Below, one piece after another: positions 6,339 to 12,902 of a DNA stretch of 60,202 nt. The position numbers and the translations under genes are program-made. The first letter of the stretch is position 1, and each line of letters opens with the position of its first letter. This DNA is from a virus. The stretch spans positions 1-60,202 of IMG/VR virus record IMGVR_UViG_3300004369_000751. The stretch is one strand, 5' to 3'. The notes under the pieces are model-generated. The model saw only the letters and a list, made by a program, of their open reading frames with translations. It searched no databases and had not been told where the DNA came from.

Positions 6339-6733
6339 TGGCCTACACTAAGCCCGAGCTGCGTGAACGCTTGAAGAATCAAGTGATGCGTTCCGGTGAC
6401 GGAGGGAAGCCGGGGCAGTGGTCAGCACGTAAAGCTCAGATACTTTCGAAGAAGTACGAAGATGCCGGTGGTGGATACTCCGGGTCCAAGACAAAAGCTC
6501 AAAAGAGCCTAAGCAAGTGGACTAAGGAGGATTGGGGAACCAAGAGCGGCAAGCCATCTACCCAAGGCCCTAAAGCCACCGGGGAGCGTTACCTCCCGAA
6601 AGCAGCAAGGCAGTCGTTGTCATCCAAGGAGTATGCGGCTACCTCTGCAAAGAAACGGTCGGACACAGCAAAGGGAAAGCAGTTTAGTCAGCAGCCAAAG
6701 TCAATAGCAAAGAAAACCTCAAAGTACAGATGA
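6338..6733 (+). CDS. DUF5872-like basic protein
   Basis: This 131-aa protein matches from memory the DUF5872 family of phages and large viruses. It has KPELRERLKNQVM at the start, GGKPGQWSARKAQ near residue 25, LSKWTKEDWGTKSGKP in the middle, RYLPKAARQSLS after residue 80, and AATSAKKR and GKQFSQQP towards the end. The role of the family is unknown. Its stop codon overlaps the first base pairs of the palindromic terminator at 6732. Confidence 0.8.
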   Translation: MAYTKPELRERLKNQVMRSGDGGKPGQWSARKAQILSKKYEDAGGGYSGSKTKAQKSLSKWTKEDWGTKSGKPSTQGPKATGERYLPKAARQSLSSKEYAATSAKKRSDTAKGKQFSQQPKSIAKKTSKYR

Positions 6734-6760
6734 GTCTCTTCGAAGAGACTCTTTTTTTTT
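6732..6760 (+). terminator. palindromic-element terminator
   Basis: The 20-bp perfect palindrome GAGTCTCTTCGAAGAGACTC (6732-6751) is followed by an uninterrupted T run. It overlaps the stop of the DUF5872-like gene. It is one of about twelve copies of this palindrome in the genome, and the only one placed directly before a long T tract. Confidence 0.85.
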
Positions 6761-6761
6761 G

Positions 6762-6769
6762 TAAATTTG
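6762..6769 (+). promoter_or_regulatory. -7 box (TAAATTTG)
   Basis: A perfect TAnnTTTG directly after the terminator T run and 19 bases before the ATG at 6789. There is no -33 TTG. Confidence 0.6.
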
Positions 6770-6788
6770 TAATCTAAAACCTTTTGAG

Positions 6789-6881
6789 ATGAAATCAGTT
6801 CCTTGCACACACAAAGTTAAGGCCGCTACCTCTTCCAAGAAAATGGGAGGTAAGATGTCTTACGGTTCAAAGAAAAAATAA
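6789..6881 (+). CDS. 30-aa Lys/Ser-rich miniprotein
   Basis: A short frame starts at an ATG 19 bases after a -7 box. It encodes 30 residues with two Cys or His near the N-terminus (PCTHK) and a Ser/Lys/Gly tail ending in three lysines. The composition matches the neighbouring basic proteins, and it ends 3 bases before the next gene, so it is probably real although very short. Confidence 0.55.
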   Translation: MKSVPCTHKVKAATSSKKMGGKMSYGSKKK

Positions 6882-6884
6882 GTT

Positions 6885-7175
6885 ATGGCCGAAAAGTCAA
6901 AGATGAGCTGTAACCGGCCGGTTCCATCGGACCGTCCGGGGAAGAAGCGTATGGTTAAGGCTTGTGCCAATGGTCAAGAAAAGCTGTTGCACTTTGGTGC
7001 AAAGGGGTATGGCCACAACTATTCTGCTGCGGCTCGTAAATCTTTTAAGGCTCGCCATGGATGCGATACGGCCACCAACAAGTTGACTCCTAAGTATTGG
7101 GCTTGCAAGAATCTTTGGGCCGGCCCGGGTGGGTCCACTCAGAGCAGTCCCAAGGGTAGGAAAGGAAAATATTAG
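6885..7175 (+). CDS. conserved phage basic protein (KSFKARHGCD motif)
   Basis: This 96-aa basic protein has a central segment HFGAKGYGHNYSAAARKSF followed by KARHGCD and later KYWACKNLWAGP. I know similar 'SFRARHNCD ... KYWSCKxW' proteins from marine and cyanophage genomes as uncharacterised proteins. Conserved Cys and His could bind a metal. It lies between a miniprotein and a small Cys-containing gene in the basic-protein region. Function unknown. Confidence 0.7.
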   Translation: MAEKSKMSCNRPVPSDRPGKKRMVKACANGQEKLLHFGAKGYGHNYSAAARKSFKARHGCDTATNKLTPKYWACKNLWAGPGGSTQSSPKGRKGKY

Positions 7176-7183
7176 TATATTTG
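7176..7183 (+). promoter_or_regulatory. -7 box giving a leaderless start (TATATTTG)
   Basis: TATATTTG is followed by only four bases (TCGT) and then the ATG at 7188. With the usual Bacteroidota distance to the transcription start, the mRNA would begin at or next to the start codon. Confidence 0.65.
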
Positions 7184-7187
7184 TCGT

Positions 7188-7370
7188 ATGAAACTGAGCG
7201 AGAAGAGCAAAGGTTTTGGCGATACGGTTGACAAGTTCACCACGGTAACAGGGATTAAGAAAGCTGTGAAAACAGTTGCCGCCTCTGTGGGTGTTGAGGA
7301 TTGTGGCTGTGAGGCAAGGAAAGACTCTTTAAATCGTATGTTTCCTTACGACGTTAAAAAACAAAGATAA
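7188..7370 (+). CDS. small protein with CGCEARK motif
   Basis: This 60-aa protein has a helical N-terminal half and a C-terminal DCGCEARKDSLNRMFPYD segment with two Cys. Similar 'CGCEKRR..LN..FPY' endings occur in uncharacterised Bacteroidota phage proteins. Its ATG lies four bases after a perfect -7 box, suggesting a leaderless message. Its stop overlaps the next ATG by one base. Confidence 0.65.
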   Translation: MKLSEKSKGFGDTVDKFTTVTGIKKAVKTVAASVGVEDCGCEARKDSLNRMFPYDVKKQR

Positions 7371-7855
7371 TGGCATACTTAAAGTTACAAGTTGGTCGGG
7401 CTCTGCCGGTTGTTCTGAGCGACACCATCAACATTCCTAATCCATCTGCGCCGGTTGGTTCCGGAGCTACTACCGGTACCGGTGGTGGTGGTACTCACCT
7501 TATTGATTCAAGTGCAAACTTCATTACTCAGAACGTAAGGATTGGTGATATCATCTACAATCTTACTGATGGTACTGCTGCAACTGTTTCGAGCATTTTA
7601 AATGCAACGACCATTGTTTGTAGTGCTGCGATATTTTCTGCGAGTCCAAAGAACTATGGCGTGTATCCATCGGCTGCAAATGAAAACGGATGCGTTCTTT
7701 ATGTTGGTACTGCCGGGGATGTTAGGGTTTTGACGATTGGCGGAGACACTGTTACCTTTACTGCTGTTCCGGCCGGCACGTTTATTCCTGTAAGTGTAAA
7801 GAGAGTTTACTCTGCCGGAACCGTAGCTGCTGCAAGCATCTTAGCTCTTTGGTAA
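7370..7855 (+). CDS. beta-rich virion protein with repeated module
   Basis: This 161-aa, Gly/Ala/Thr/Val-rich protein looks all-beta. Residues ~43-100 (LIDSSANFITQNVRIGDIIY onward to the KNYGVY end) form a module that recurs inside the connector protein at 21439-22395. The fold is typical of phage head or fibre accessory proteins. It is coupled to the preceding gene by a one-base overlap and lies one base before the fibre-like gene. A head-decoration or fibre-attachment role is inferred. Confidence 0.6.
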   Translation: MAYLKLQVGRALPVVLSDTINIPNPSAPVGSGATTGTGGGGTHLIDSSANFITQNVRIGDIIYNLTDGTAATVSSILNATTIVCSAAIFSASPKNYGVYPSAANENGCVLYVGTAGDVRVLTIGGDTVTFTAVPAGTFIPVSVKRVYSAGTVAAASILALW

Positions 7856-7856
7856 T

Positions 7857-8681
7857 ATGGCACCACCTCTTGGTATAGGGATTGGATTGGGATTGTCATT
7901 TATATCTCCTCCATCATCAGGTGGTGGGCTTGACCCTGATGCTGCTGCTTTTTTGGCCGCAGCCTCTATAACAGACCCAACAATAACTTCGGCTATAGAT
8001 TCTTTAGTTGTTGATTTAAAAGACTATGGAATTTGGAATAAAATGAAAGCCATTTATCCATTTGTTGGGGGAACAGGAACTACCCACAAATTCAATTTAA
8101 AAGACCCTCAAGACTTAGATACTTCATATAGGTTGATATTTAGTGGAGGAATTACTCACAGTGCTTTTGGAGCAAAAGGAAATGGGATAAATGGGTTTGC
8201 CAACACTTGGTTTAATGTTGGCGTAGAGCTTGCTTCAGGGGTTGGAGGCTTGGGATTTTATTCAAGAACGAACATACAAGGCGGAAGGGAAATGGGAATA
8301 AATGTGACTAATGGTTCTCGTAGTTTGATTGTTATTCCAAGATACATTGATAATAATTTTTATGCCAATGAAGGTTCTGCTTCTTGGATTACTTCTGCCA
8401 ACTTAGATGGAAGAGGTTTTTATACTGTTACAAGAACAGGTTTGGGAGCTTCTAATGGTGCATCATATAAAAATGGAGTTAGAGTTGGTACAAGTTCTTT
8501 TCCATTTTTAAGTTTTAATTCTGCAAATGCATACATATTTGTTGCAAATGGATTTAGTCAGTTTAGTGCAAAAGAATGTGCTTTTGCATACATCGAAAAC
8601 CAAGGGGTTACAGATGCTGATAGTTTAAATTTATACAACATTGTTCAAGCATTCCAAACCACATTAGGCCGTCAGGTATGA
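7857..8681 (+). CDS. receptor-binding / fibre-like protein
   Basis: This 274-aa protein starts with a Gly/Pro-rich hydrophobic stretch. It then has DPDAAAFLAAASITDPTITS and DYGIWNKMKAIYPFVGG, a pattern I know from fibre and appendage proteins of Bacteroidota phages. A long beta-rich, Asn/Gly/Ser-rich lectin-like body follows, and it ends with a helical ADSLNLYNIVQAFQTTLGR tail. It probably contacts host surface glycans. The downstream gene overlaps by 4 bases. AT-rich codon use in the lectin body differs from the neighbours, as expected for an exchanged host-range module. Confidence 0.65.
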   Translation: MAPPLGIGIGLGLSFISPPSSGGGLDPDAAAFLAAASITDPTITSAIDSLVVDLKDYGIWNKMKAIYPFVGGTGTTHKFNLKDPQDLDTSYRLIFSGGITHSAFGAKGNGINGFANTWFNVGVELASGVGGLGFYSRTNIQGGREMGINVTNGSRSLIVIPRYIDNNFYANEGSASWITSANLDGRGFYTVTRTGLGASNGASYKNGVRVGTSSFPFLSFNSANAYIFVANGFSQFSAKECAFAYIENQGVTDADSLNLYNIVQAFQTTLGRQV

Positions 8682-8950
8682 TAACACGCAACGAAATACC
8701 GCAAGGGCAAGAAAACGAGTTTGTTGGTCTGATAACCGAAGCCCAAAAGGATAGCTTGGTAGGACAGCTATTCGCCCCCGATTCCTACTACAACCCAATC
8801 CAAGACGGAAACGAACCGCCCAATTGGGTTATTTCGGTTGAGGAAATCGACCAAACCGTCAACGAGGAATTTATGTGGGTAAAGGATTTGCCCTTGATTC
8901 CTTGGGTTGCCCCGACACCAATTAACCCATTTGAAGATGCGACCAATTAA
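8678..8950 (+). CDS. small acidic protein after the fibre gene
   Basis: This 90-aa acidic, Pro/Trp-containing protein is coupled to the fibre-like gene by an ATGA overlap. The tight link suggests a fibre chaperone or accessory protein. No domain is recognised. Its 3' end overlaps the amidase start by 14 bases. Confidence 0.6.
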   Translation: MITRNEIPQGQENEFVGLITEAQKDSLVGQLFAPDSYYNPIQDGNEPPNWVISVEEIDQTVNEEFMWVKDLPLIPWVAPTPINPFEDATN

Positions 8951-9359
8951 CCACATTGTTTTGCACACCACAGCGAGCAGCGTAAAGGCAACGGCTGACA
9001 GTATTAACCGATACCACCGCAAGGTGCTTAATTGGAGGTCGCCGGGTTACCATTTTATTATTGAAAGGGACGGCAAAGTGGTTGAAAATTGGCCAATTGA
9101 AAAAACAACCAACGGAGTGAAAGGCCATAACCATGACAGTATTCATATCAGCTACATTGGCGGCATTGATGCTAAAGGCAAGCCTACCGACAACCGCACC
9201 AAGGAACAAAAGAAAGCAATGGCCGAATTGGTTAAAAAGCTGACGCTCAAGTTTCCAAACGCTGAGGTATTGGGACATCGGGACTTTCCCAATGTTGCCA
9301 AGGCTTGCCCATGTTTTGAAGCACGAGCTTGGTGGGAGGAGGTAAAACAAGAGTTATGA
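8937..9359 (+). CDS. endolysin: N-acetylmuramoyl-L-alanine amidase
   Basis: This 140-aa Amidase_2 protein of the T7-lysozyme type cuts the amide bond between N-acetylmuramic acid and the stem peptide. Zinc ligands and catalytic residues are visible: His10 (IVLHTTA), Tyr38, His114 (LGHRDF), Lys122 and Cys124, matching T7 lysozyme His17, Tyr46, His122, Lys128 and Cys130. The ATG at 8937 gives the normal family N-terminus. There is no signal peptide, so export depends on the holin encoded two genes later. It heads the lysis cassette amidase-spanin-holin. Confidence 0.93.
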   Translation: MRPINHIVLHTTASSVKATADSINRYHRKVLNWRSPGYHFIIERDGKVVENWPIEKTTNGVKGHNHDSIHISYIGGIDAKGKPTDNRTKEQKKAMAELVKKLTLKFPNAEVLGHRDFPNVAKACPCFEARAWWEEVKQEL

Positions 9360-9369
9360 ATTAAAGTAT

Positions 9370-9377
9370 TACCTTTG
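9370..9377 (+). promoter_or_regulatory. -7 box giving a leaderless start (TACCTTTG)
   Basis: TACCTTTG is followed by CAAT and then the spanin ATG at 9382, the same four-base spacing as at 7188 and 33671. There is no -33 TTG. Confidence 0.65.
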
Positions 9378-9381
9378 CAAT

Positions 9382-9816
9382 ATGAGATACTTGCTGATAC
9401 TGTTGGTGCTATCATCTTGCATTACGGAAAGGAAATGCTATGATAAGTTTCCTCCCAAGACTACTGTCGATACAGTGGTTGTGGACAGTATCGCATATCG
9501 CGATACCCTAATATTTGTTCCCGGTGATACGATTATTTTTCAAATGCCCGACCTGTGTCCGGATATGGATACCATTGTTGTTTTTAAAGAAGGAAAGGTC
9601 AAGGTTGTAAGAAAAGACAGCATCCTTACTTTTGACTACGAGCAAAAGGAAAAGGAGCTTACGGCAAAGCTAATGGATAAGTATAAGTCTACTGTAATCA
9701 CAAAAACAATTGTTGTCAAGGAGCCTATTAAGTTTTGGCAGATGGTGTTCTTTTGGCTTGGTGTATTTTTTAGTGTTGGACTTTTACTTTTTGTGATATG
9801 GATGGCAATGAGTTAA
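9382..9816 (+). CDS. one-piece spanin (u-spanin) candidate
   Basis: This 144-aa protein starts with a lipoprotein signal (RYLLILLVLSSC, lipidated Cys13) for outer-membrane anchoring. A periplasmic region rich in Thr, Val, Asp and Lys follows (residues ~20-115), and it ends with a single transmembrane helix (residues ~118-142). A lipobox at one end and an inner-membrane helix at the other define unimolecular spanins such as T1 gp11, which fuse inner and outer membranes in the last step of lysis. It lies between endolysin and holin genes and overlaps the holin start. Confidence 0.8.
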   Translation: MRYLLILLVLSSCITERKCYDKFPPKTTVDTVVVDSIAYRDTLIFVPGDTIIFQMPDLCPDMDTIVVFKEGKVKVVRKDSILTFDYEQKEKELTAKLMDKYKSTVITKTIVVKEPIKFWQMVFFWLGVFFSVGLLLFVIWMAMS

Positions 9817-10253
9817 AAACTATAATTGCAAGCTACCTGCTTTCTTTGGTGGCTTTTTTTACTCCCTTAGCCGGGATGGTTCTGCTGATAACATTTGCTG
9901 TTCTTGTTGACACATATGTTGGCCGGTCATACGCAAAGTGGTCGGGTAAAGTTGTGACATCCGGTAAAACTCGGGTTGGGTTTATTCAAAAGATGATTAC
10001 CTACTCAGTGGCTATTTTGTTTTCATTCCTTCTTGACCACTTTATACTGAACGATTTTATTAAGATGATAATTGACAAGGACTATCTTTTTACAATTATT
10101 TCAACTTTGTTTTTGATTAATATTGAGTATACAAGCATAGATGAGAAAGTAAGGTGGCGTACCGGGAAAAGTATTACAGATAGGATAGGTGATTTTGTTA
10201 GGAGATTGAAGGATGTAATTGTAAAAGCCAAAGATATTAAAGCAGAACTGTAA
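9798..10253 (+). CDS. holin (phage_holin_4-like)
   Basis: This 151-aa membrane protein has about three or four hydrophobic helices (roughly residues 8-38, 65-85 and 95-112) and a charged C-terminal tail. The arrangement is like the Bacteroidota/Firmicutes phage_holin_4 family. It should open the cytoplasmic membrane so that the amidase reaches the wall. It overlaps the spanin gene by 19 bases and the next miniprotein by one base. Exact holin class is inferred. Confidence 0.8.
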   Translation: MDGNELKTIIASYLLSLVAFFTPLAGMVLLITFAVLVDTYVGRSYAKWSGKVVTSGKTRVGFIQKMITYSVAILFSFLLDHFILNDFIKMIIDKDYLFTIISTLFLINIEYTSIDEKVRWRTGKSITDRIGDFVRRLKDVIVKAKDIKAEL

Positions 10254-10399
10254 TGGCAGCTAAAAAGACATCGGATGCTAAGTCATCCTTTTTGAAGAAG
10301 CCCGAAGTGAATCGTCCGGGGGTACACGCAAAGTCTAAGACATCCAAGATAAAGGGCTCAAAGAATTATAAGAAGCAGTATAACCGCCAAGGTAGATAA
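10253..10399 (+). CDS. 48-aa Lys-rich miniprotein
   Basis: A short frame is coupled to the holin by a one-base TAATG overlap. It encodes 48 residues, over a quarter of them Lys, with MAAKKTSDAKSSFLKKPE at the start and a Tyr/Lys/Gln/Arg tail. The composition matches the basic miniproteins at 5-7 kb. The coupling argues that it is translated. Function unknown. Confidence 0.6.
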   Translation: MAAKKTSDAKSSFLKKPEVNRPGVHAKSKTSKIKGSKNYKKQYNRQGR

Positions 10400-10407
10400 A
10401 AAAATTC

Positions 10408-10415
10408 TATCTTTG
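10408..10415 (+). promoter_or_regulatory. -7 box (TATCTTTG)
   Basis: A perfect -7 box 15 bases before the ATG at 10431. No -33 TTG at 19-21 bp. Confidence 0.65.
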
Positions 10416-10430
10416 TAAAAATTAAATCAT

Positions 10431-10688
10431 ATGTCAAAAATTATCTCATTAAATGTTACTCAGGAAGAGCTTGAAATGCTTCAAGCCATGAACACTCAGT
10501 ACTCTCGTATGAAGCTGATGATTGCAGACTTGGAGCTTCAGAAACTTTCTGTGCTCAAAGAAATTGAGGTTTTAAAGCAGGACTTCTCTCGCAATGAAGC
10601 AGAGCTTATTTCTAAGTATGGTCGCAATGCTGTTATCGACATTAAGACCGGAATGATTACATACTCAAAAGAAGACTTACCTAACTGA
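10431..10688 (+). CDS. small coiled-coil protein
   Basis: This 85-aa protein is almost entirely helical, with heptad-like Leu/Met/Ile spacing over residues 10-60. It ends with a short polar tail including GMITYSKEDLP. No known domain. It starts a new transcription unit ahead of the fibre-like gene at 10691. Confidence 0.65.
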   Translation: MSKIISLNVTQEELEMLQAMNTQYSRMKLMIADLELQKLSVLKEIEVLKQDFSRNEAELISKYGRNAVIDIKTGMITYSKEDLPN

Positions 10689-10690
10689 TT

Positions 10691-11320
10691 ATGGCAAAGA
10701 TATCAACATACCCAAATGCGAGCCCTTCGTTAAATGACAAGGTCATTGGTACAAATGTTAATCCGTCAAATGAGACTGAGAATTTTGTTCTTTCTGACAT
10801 CCTTTCGTTATTTGTTGCGAACCTTCCGGCTCCTACTCCATTGCAGTACTCATTGGTTCTTAATGCCAAGGAGACTTTAGCGTTGGCCCCATCGGGACTT
10901 GATGCTCCTCTTCAGTTGACAATTGGGCCGGCACAGCTTGGCCCATCAGACCCTGTACAGTTAACCGCTCTTGGAGAGATACGTTTTAATCAAGCAGGGC
11001 AGTATATGCTTTCTCTTCAAGGGTTGTTTGAAAGGGTTGGGAGCTCAGGTGGGTTTGCGCTTTTGCACTTCCGAGCTTTGATAAATGGGGTTCAATCCGG
11101 CAACACACAGTCCATTGAGATTAATGACACTCAGACTTGGACTCCTTACGAAAGGACTATCCCTATTTATATTGCAACTCCCGGCACTGATTTGACATTT
11201 GAGATTGTAAGAGACAGCACCGGTGTTGATGCCGGGGGATTGTATCCTGCTTCGGTTTCTACTCCGGGGTGGCCATCAACTCCGAGCTTTGCGGTTCAAG
11301 TTTATAAAGCATCTCTGTAA
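10691..11320 (+). CDS. beta-sandwich virion or fibre protein
   Basis: This 209-aa protein has a short polar N-terminal part (residues 1-50) and a C-terminal domain with alternating hydrophobic strands of a jelly-roll or TNF-like type, including GQYMLSLQGLFERVG and a strand-rich end. Such domains occur at the tips of phage fibres and in head spikes. It overlaps the next gene by one base. The family is not identified with certainty. Confidence 0.55.
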   Translation: MAKISTYPNASPSLNDKVIGTNVNPSNETENFVLSDILSLFVANLPAPTPLQYSLVLNAKETLALAPSGLDAPLQLTIGPAQLGPSDPVQLTALGEIRFNQAGQYMLSLQGLFERVGSSGGFALLHFRALINGVQSGNTQSIEINDTQTWTPYERTIPIYIATPGTDLTFEIVRDSTGVDAGGLYPASVSTPGWPSTPSFAVQVYKASL

Positions 11321-11583
11321 TGAATACTTGGGTGACATCAGAAATGGATTATAGCTTTGCGTATGAGATACGTAAGATTTCTGTTGGGGCAGACTATAAG
11401 ACTGCTATGCATTACATCTTGGGTCAGTCTGTTTTAAATGATTCTCATAAGATAAGTGGATTCACTCGCGACAGTAACGGCCAACATTTTGTGTGGATTA
11501 TCAATGATAAGCAAGAGGTTCTTTTGTGGAAATCATTCGGAAACAATATGCCAATTTCAATTGAATACAACATTAATATTTAA
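11320..11583 (+). CDS. small unknown protein
   Basis: This 87-aa protein has mixed helix and strand with several aromatics and no recognised domain. It is coupled to the beta-sandwich gene upstream and followed 2 bases later by the GroES-like gene. Its position suggests a virion accessory or assembly role. Confidence 0.6.
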   Translation: MNTWVTSEMDYSFAYEIRKISVGADYKTAMHYILGQSVLNDSHKISGFTRDSNGQHFVWIINDKQEVLLWKSFGNNMPISIEYNINI

Positions 11584-11585
11584 AA

Positions 11586-12149
11586 ATGCAATCACCATTT
11601 CACTTCATTGCAAAGCCGCATGAGGGGAAGCGATACAACAACACGAAAAGCGTAGAGGGGATAGACCTCATCATTAGTACATCAGAGGAAGACCATCGCT
11701 TCTCAAACAGATATGCGGAAGTAGTAGCGGTTCCATTAGGATACTCCGGGCCCATACAGGCCGGTGACATTCTTTTGGTTCACCACAACGTGTTCAAGTT
11801 TTACAACGACATGAAAGGCCGCAGGCAGTCCGGCCGCAGTTTTTTAAAGGATGATTTGTTTTTGATTGAGGAGGACCAATACTTTGCTTACAAGAGGGAT
11901 GGATTTTGGAACGCATACGGCAGGTACTGTTTTGTTAGTCCGGCCCCGGTGATTGATTCTTTCATAAAGAAGCCGGGGAGTGAGGAGCCTCTTGTTGGAA
12001 TCATGGAGATTCCTAACGAAAGGATGCTGAGCCTTGGAGTAAACAAGGGTGACACAATATGTTTTAAGCCTGAGAGTGAGTATGAGTTTGATGTGGATGG
12101 GCAAAAGATGTTTCGTATGTTTGACCATCAAATAACAATTAAGTTATGA
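11586..12149 (+). CDS. long GroES-like co-chaperonin
   Basis: This 187-aa protein resembles a Cpn10 barrel over residues 1-100. It has an FIAKP first strand, a KSVEGIDLI segment at the mobile-loop place, RYAEVVAVPLGY, QAGDILLVHHN and a closing strand ending DQYFAY. A second segment (residues ~135-187, with VGIMEIP, NKGDTICF and the final ITIKL) looks like part of another barrel. It may be a T4 gp31-like lid for large capsid proteins. It is the second GroES-like protein here, is coupled to the oxygenase gene and sits just before the terminase genes. Confidence 0.6.
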   Translation: MQSPFHFIAKPHEGKRYNNTKSVEGIDLIISTSEEDHRFSNRYAEVVAVPLGYSGPIQAGDILLVHHNVFKFYNDMKGRRQSGRSFLKDDLFLIEEDQYFAYKRDGFWNAYGRYCFVSPAPVIDSFIKKPGSEEPLVGIMEIPNERMLSLGVNKGDTICFKPESEYEFDVDGQKMFRMFDHQITIKL

Positions 12150-12637
12150 ATGCTTTTGTTTATGACAATGTTATAAAAGACCCATTGGCTTACAAGAAGA
12201 AAATCTTGTCGGGTGTATTTCAAAATGCATTTGATGGTGTAAACTTGTTCAAGAATGTTCAGCCGCTGACATCAAGGGATGAGTTTGTTGATTTTTTAAT
12301 AAATGAGTTTTCTGTTTTGGATTTGGTTGTTTCTTGGAACTTTGCAAGGAAGTCTCCATATATGCAAGATGAGCCCAACTTTGTTCATTCAGATGAAATG
12401 ATGGGGAATCTTACTGCGATTCTTTATTTAAATGAATCACCCCCGGAAGGAGATGGCACCACGCTATATGATGAAGATGGTAAAATTATGATTGTGTCTC
12501 AGTCAAAGTTTAACAGAGCATTTGTGTTTAACTCGGATTGTTTGCACTCTCGAAATATTTATCATAACTTCGGACAAGGAGACGATGCAAGATTGATACA
12601 GGTTGTGTTTCTAAAACTAAGAAATGAGAAGCTCTAA
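12146..12637 (+). CDS. 2OG-Fe(II) oxygenase
   Basis: This 163-aa protein has the double-stranded beta-helix signature of 2-oxoglutarate/iron dioxygenases. The iron ligands are His81 and Asp83 (FVHSDE) and the distal His134 (DCLHSR), with a 2OG-binding Arg149 (DDARLIQVVF). LTAILYLN is the usual strand after HxD. It is likely a prolyl-hydroxylase-like or DUF6445-like enzyme that hydroxylates a protein or small molecule; the substrate is unknown. It overlaps the GroES-like gene by 4 bases and the putative TerS gene by 14 bases, so it may act on a virion protein. Confidence 0.82.
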   Translation: MNAFVYDNVIKDPLAYKKKILSGVFQNAFDGVNLFKNVQPLTSRDEFVDFLINEFSVLDLVVSWNFARKSPYMQDEPNFVHSDEMMGNLTAILYLNESPPEGDGTTLYDEDGKIMIVSQSKFNRAFVFNSDCLHSRNIYHNFGQGDDARLIQVVFLKLRNEKL

Positions 12638-12902
12638 GGAAATAAAGCTCAGGATTATTCAAGCCGGGCATCGGGCCGTAGAGCAACTAATTAAGGTTGC
12701 TGAGGAAGAGATTGTCGGTGGGGATGATGAGCTTTCTGCTGACAAACTAAAGAGTGCAGCTCAAGCCAAGAAGATGGCTATCTTTGATGCATTCGAAATT
12801 CTGTCAAGGATAGAGTCAGAGAAGGAGGTTCTTGAGCAGATGGAAAGGGGTTCAATGAAAACAGATAGTAAGCAAGGTTTTGCAGAGCGAAGGTCAAAAT
12901 AG
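12624..12902 (+). CDS. putative small terminase subunit
   Basis: This 92-aa, highly charged, all-helical protein is directly upstream of and overlapping terL. TerS subunits are small helical DNA-binding proteins that usually occupy this place. There is no clear helix-turn-helix, so the call rests on position, size and helical character. The overlap with terL, which has no ATG near its start, suggests coupled translation. Confidence 0.45.
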   Translation: MRSSKEIKLRIIQAGHRAVEQLIKVAEEEIVGGDDELSADKLKSAAQAKKMAIFDAFEILSRIESEKEVLEQMERGSMKTDSKQGFAERRSK

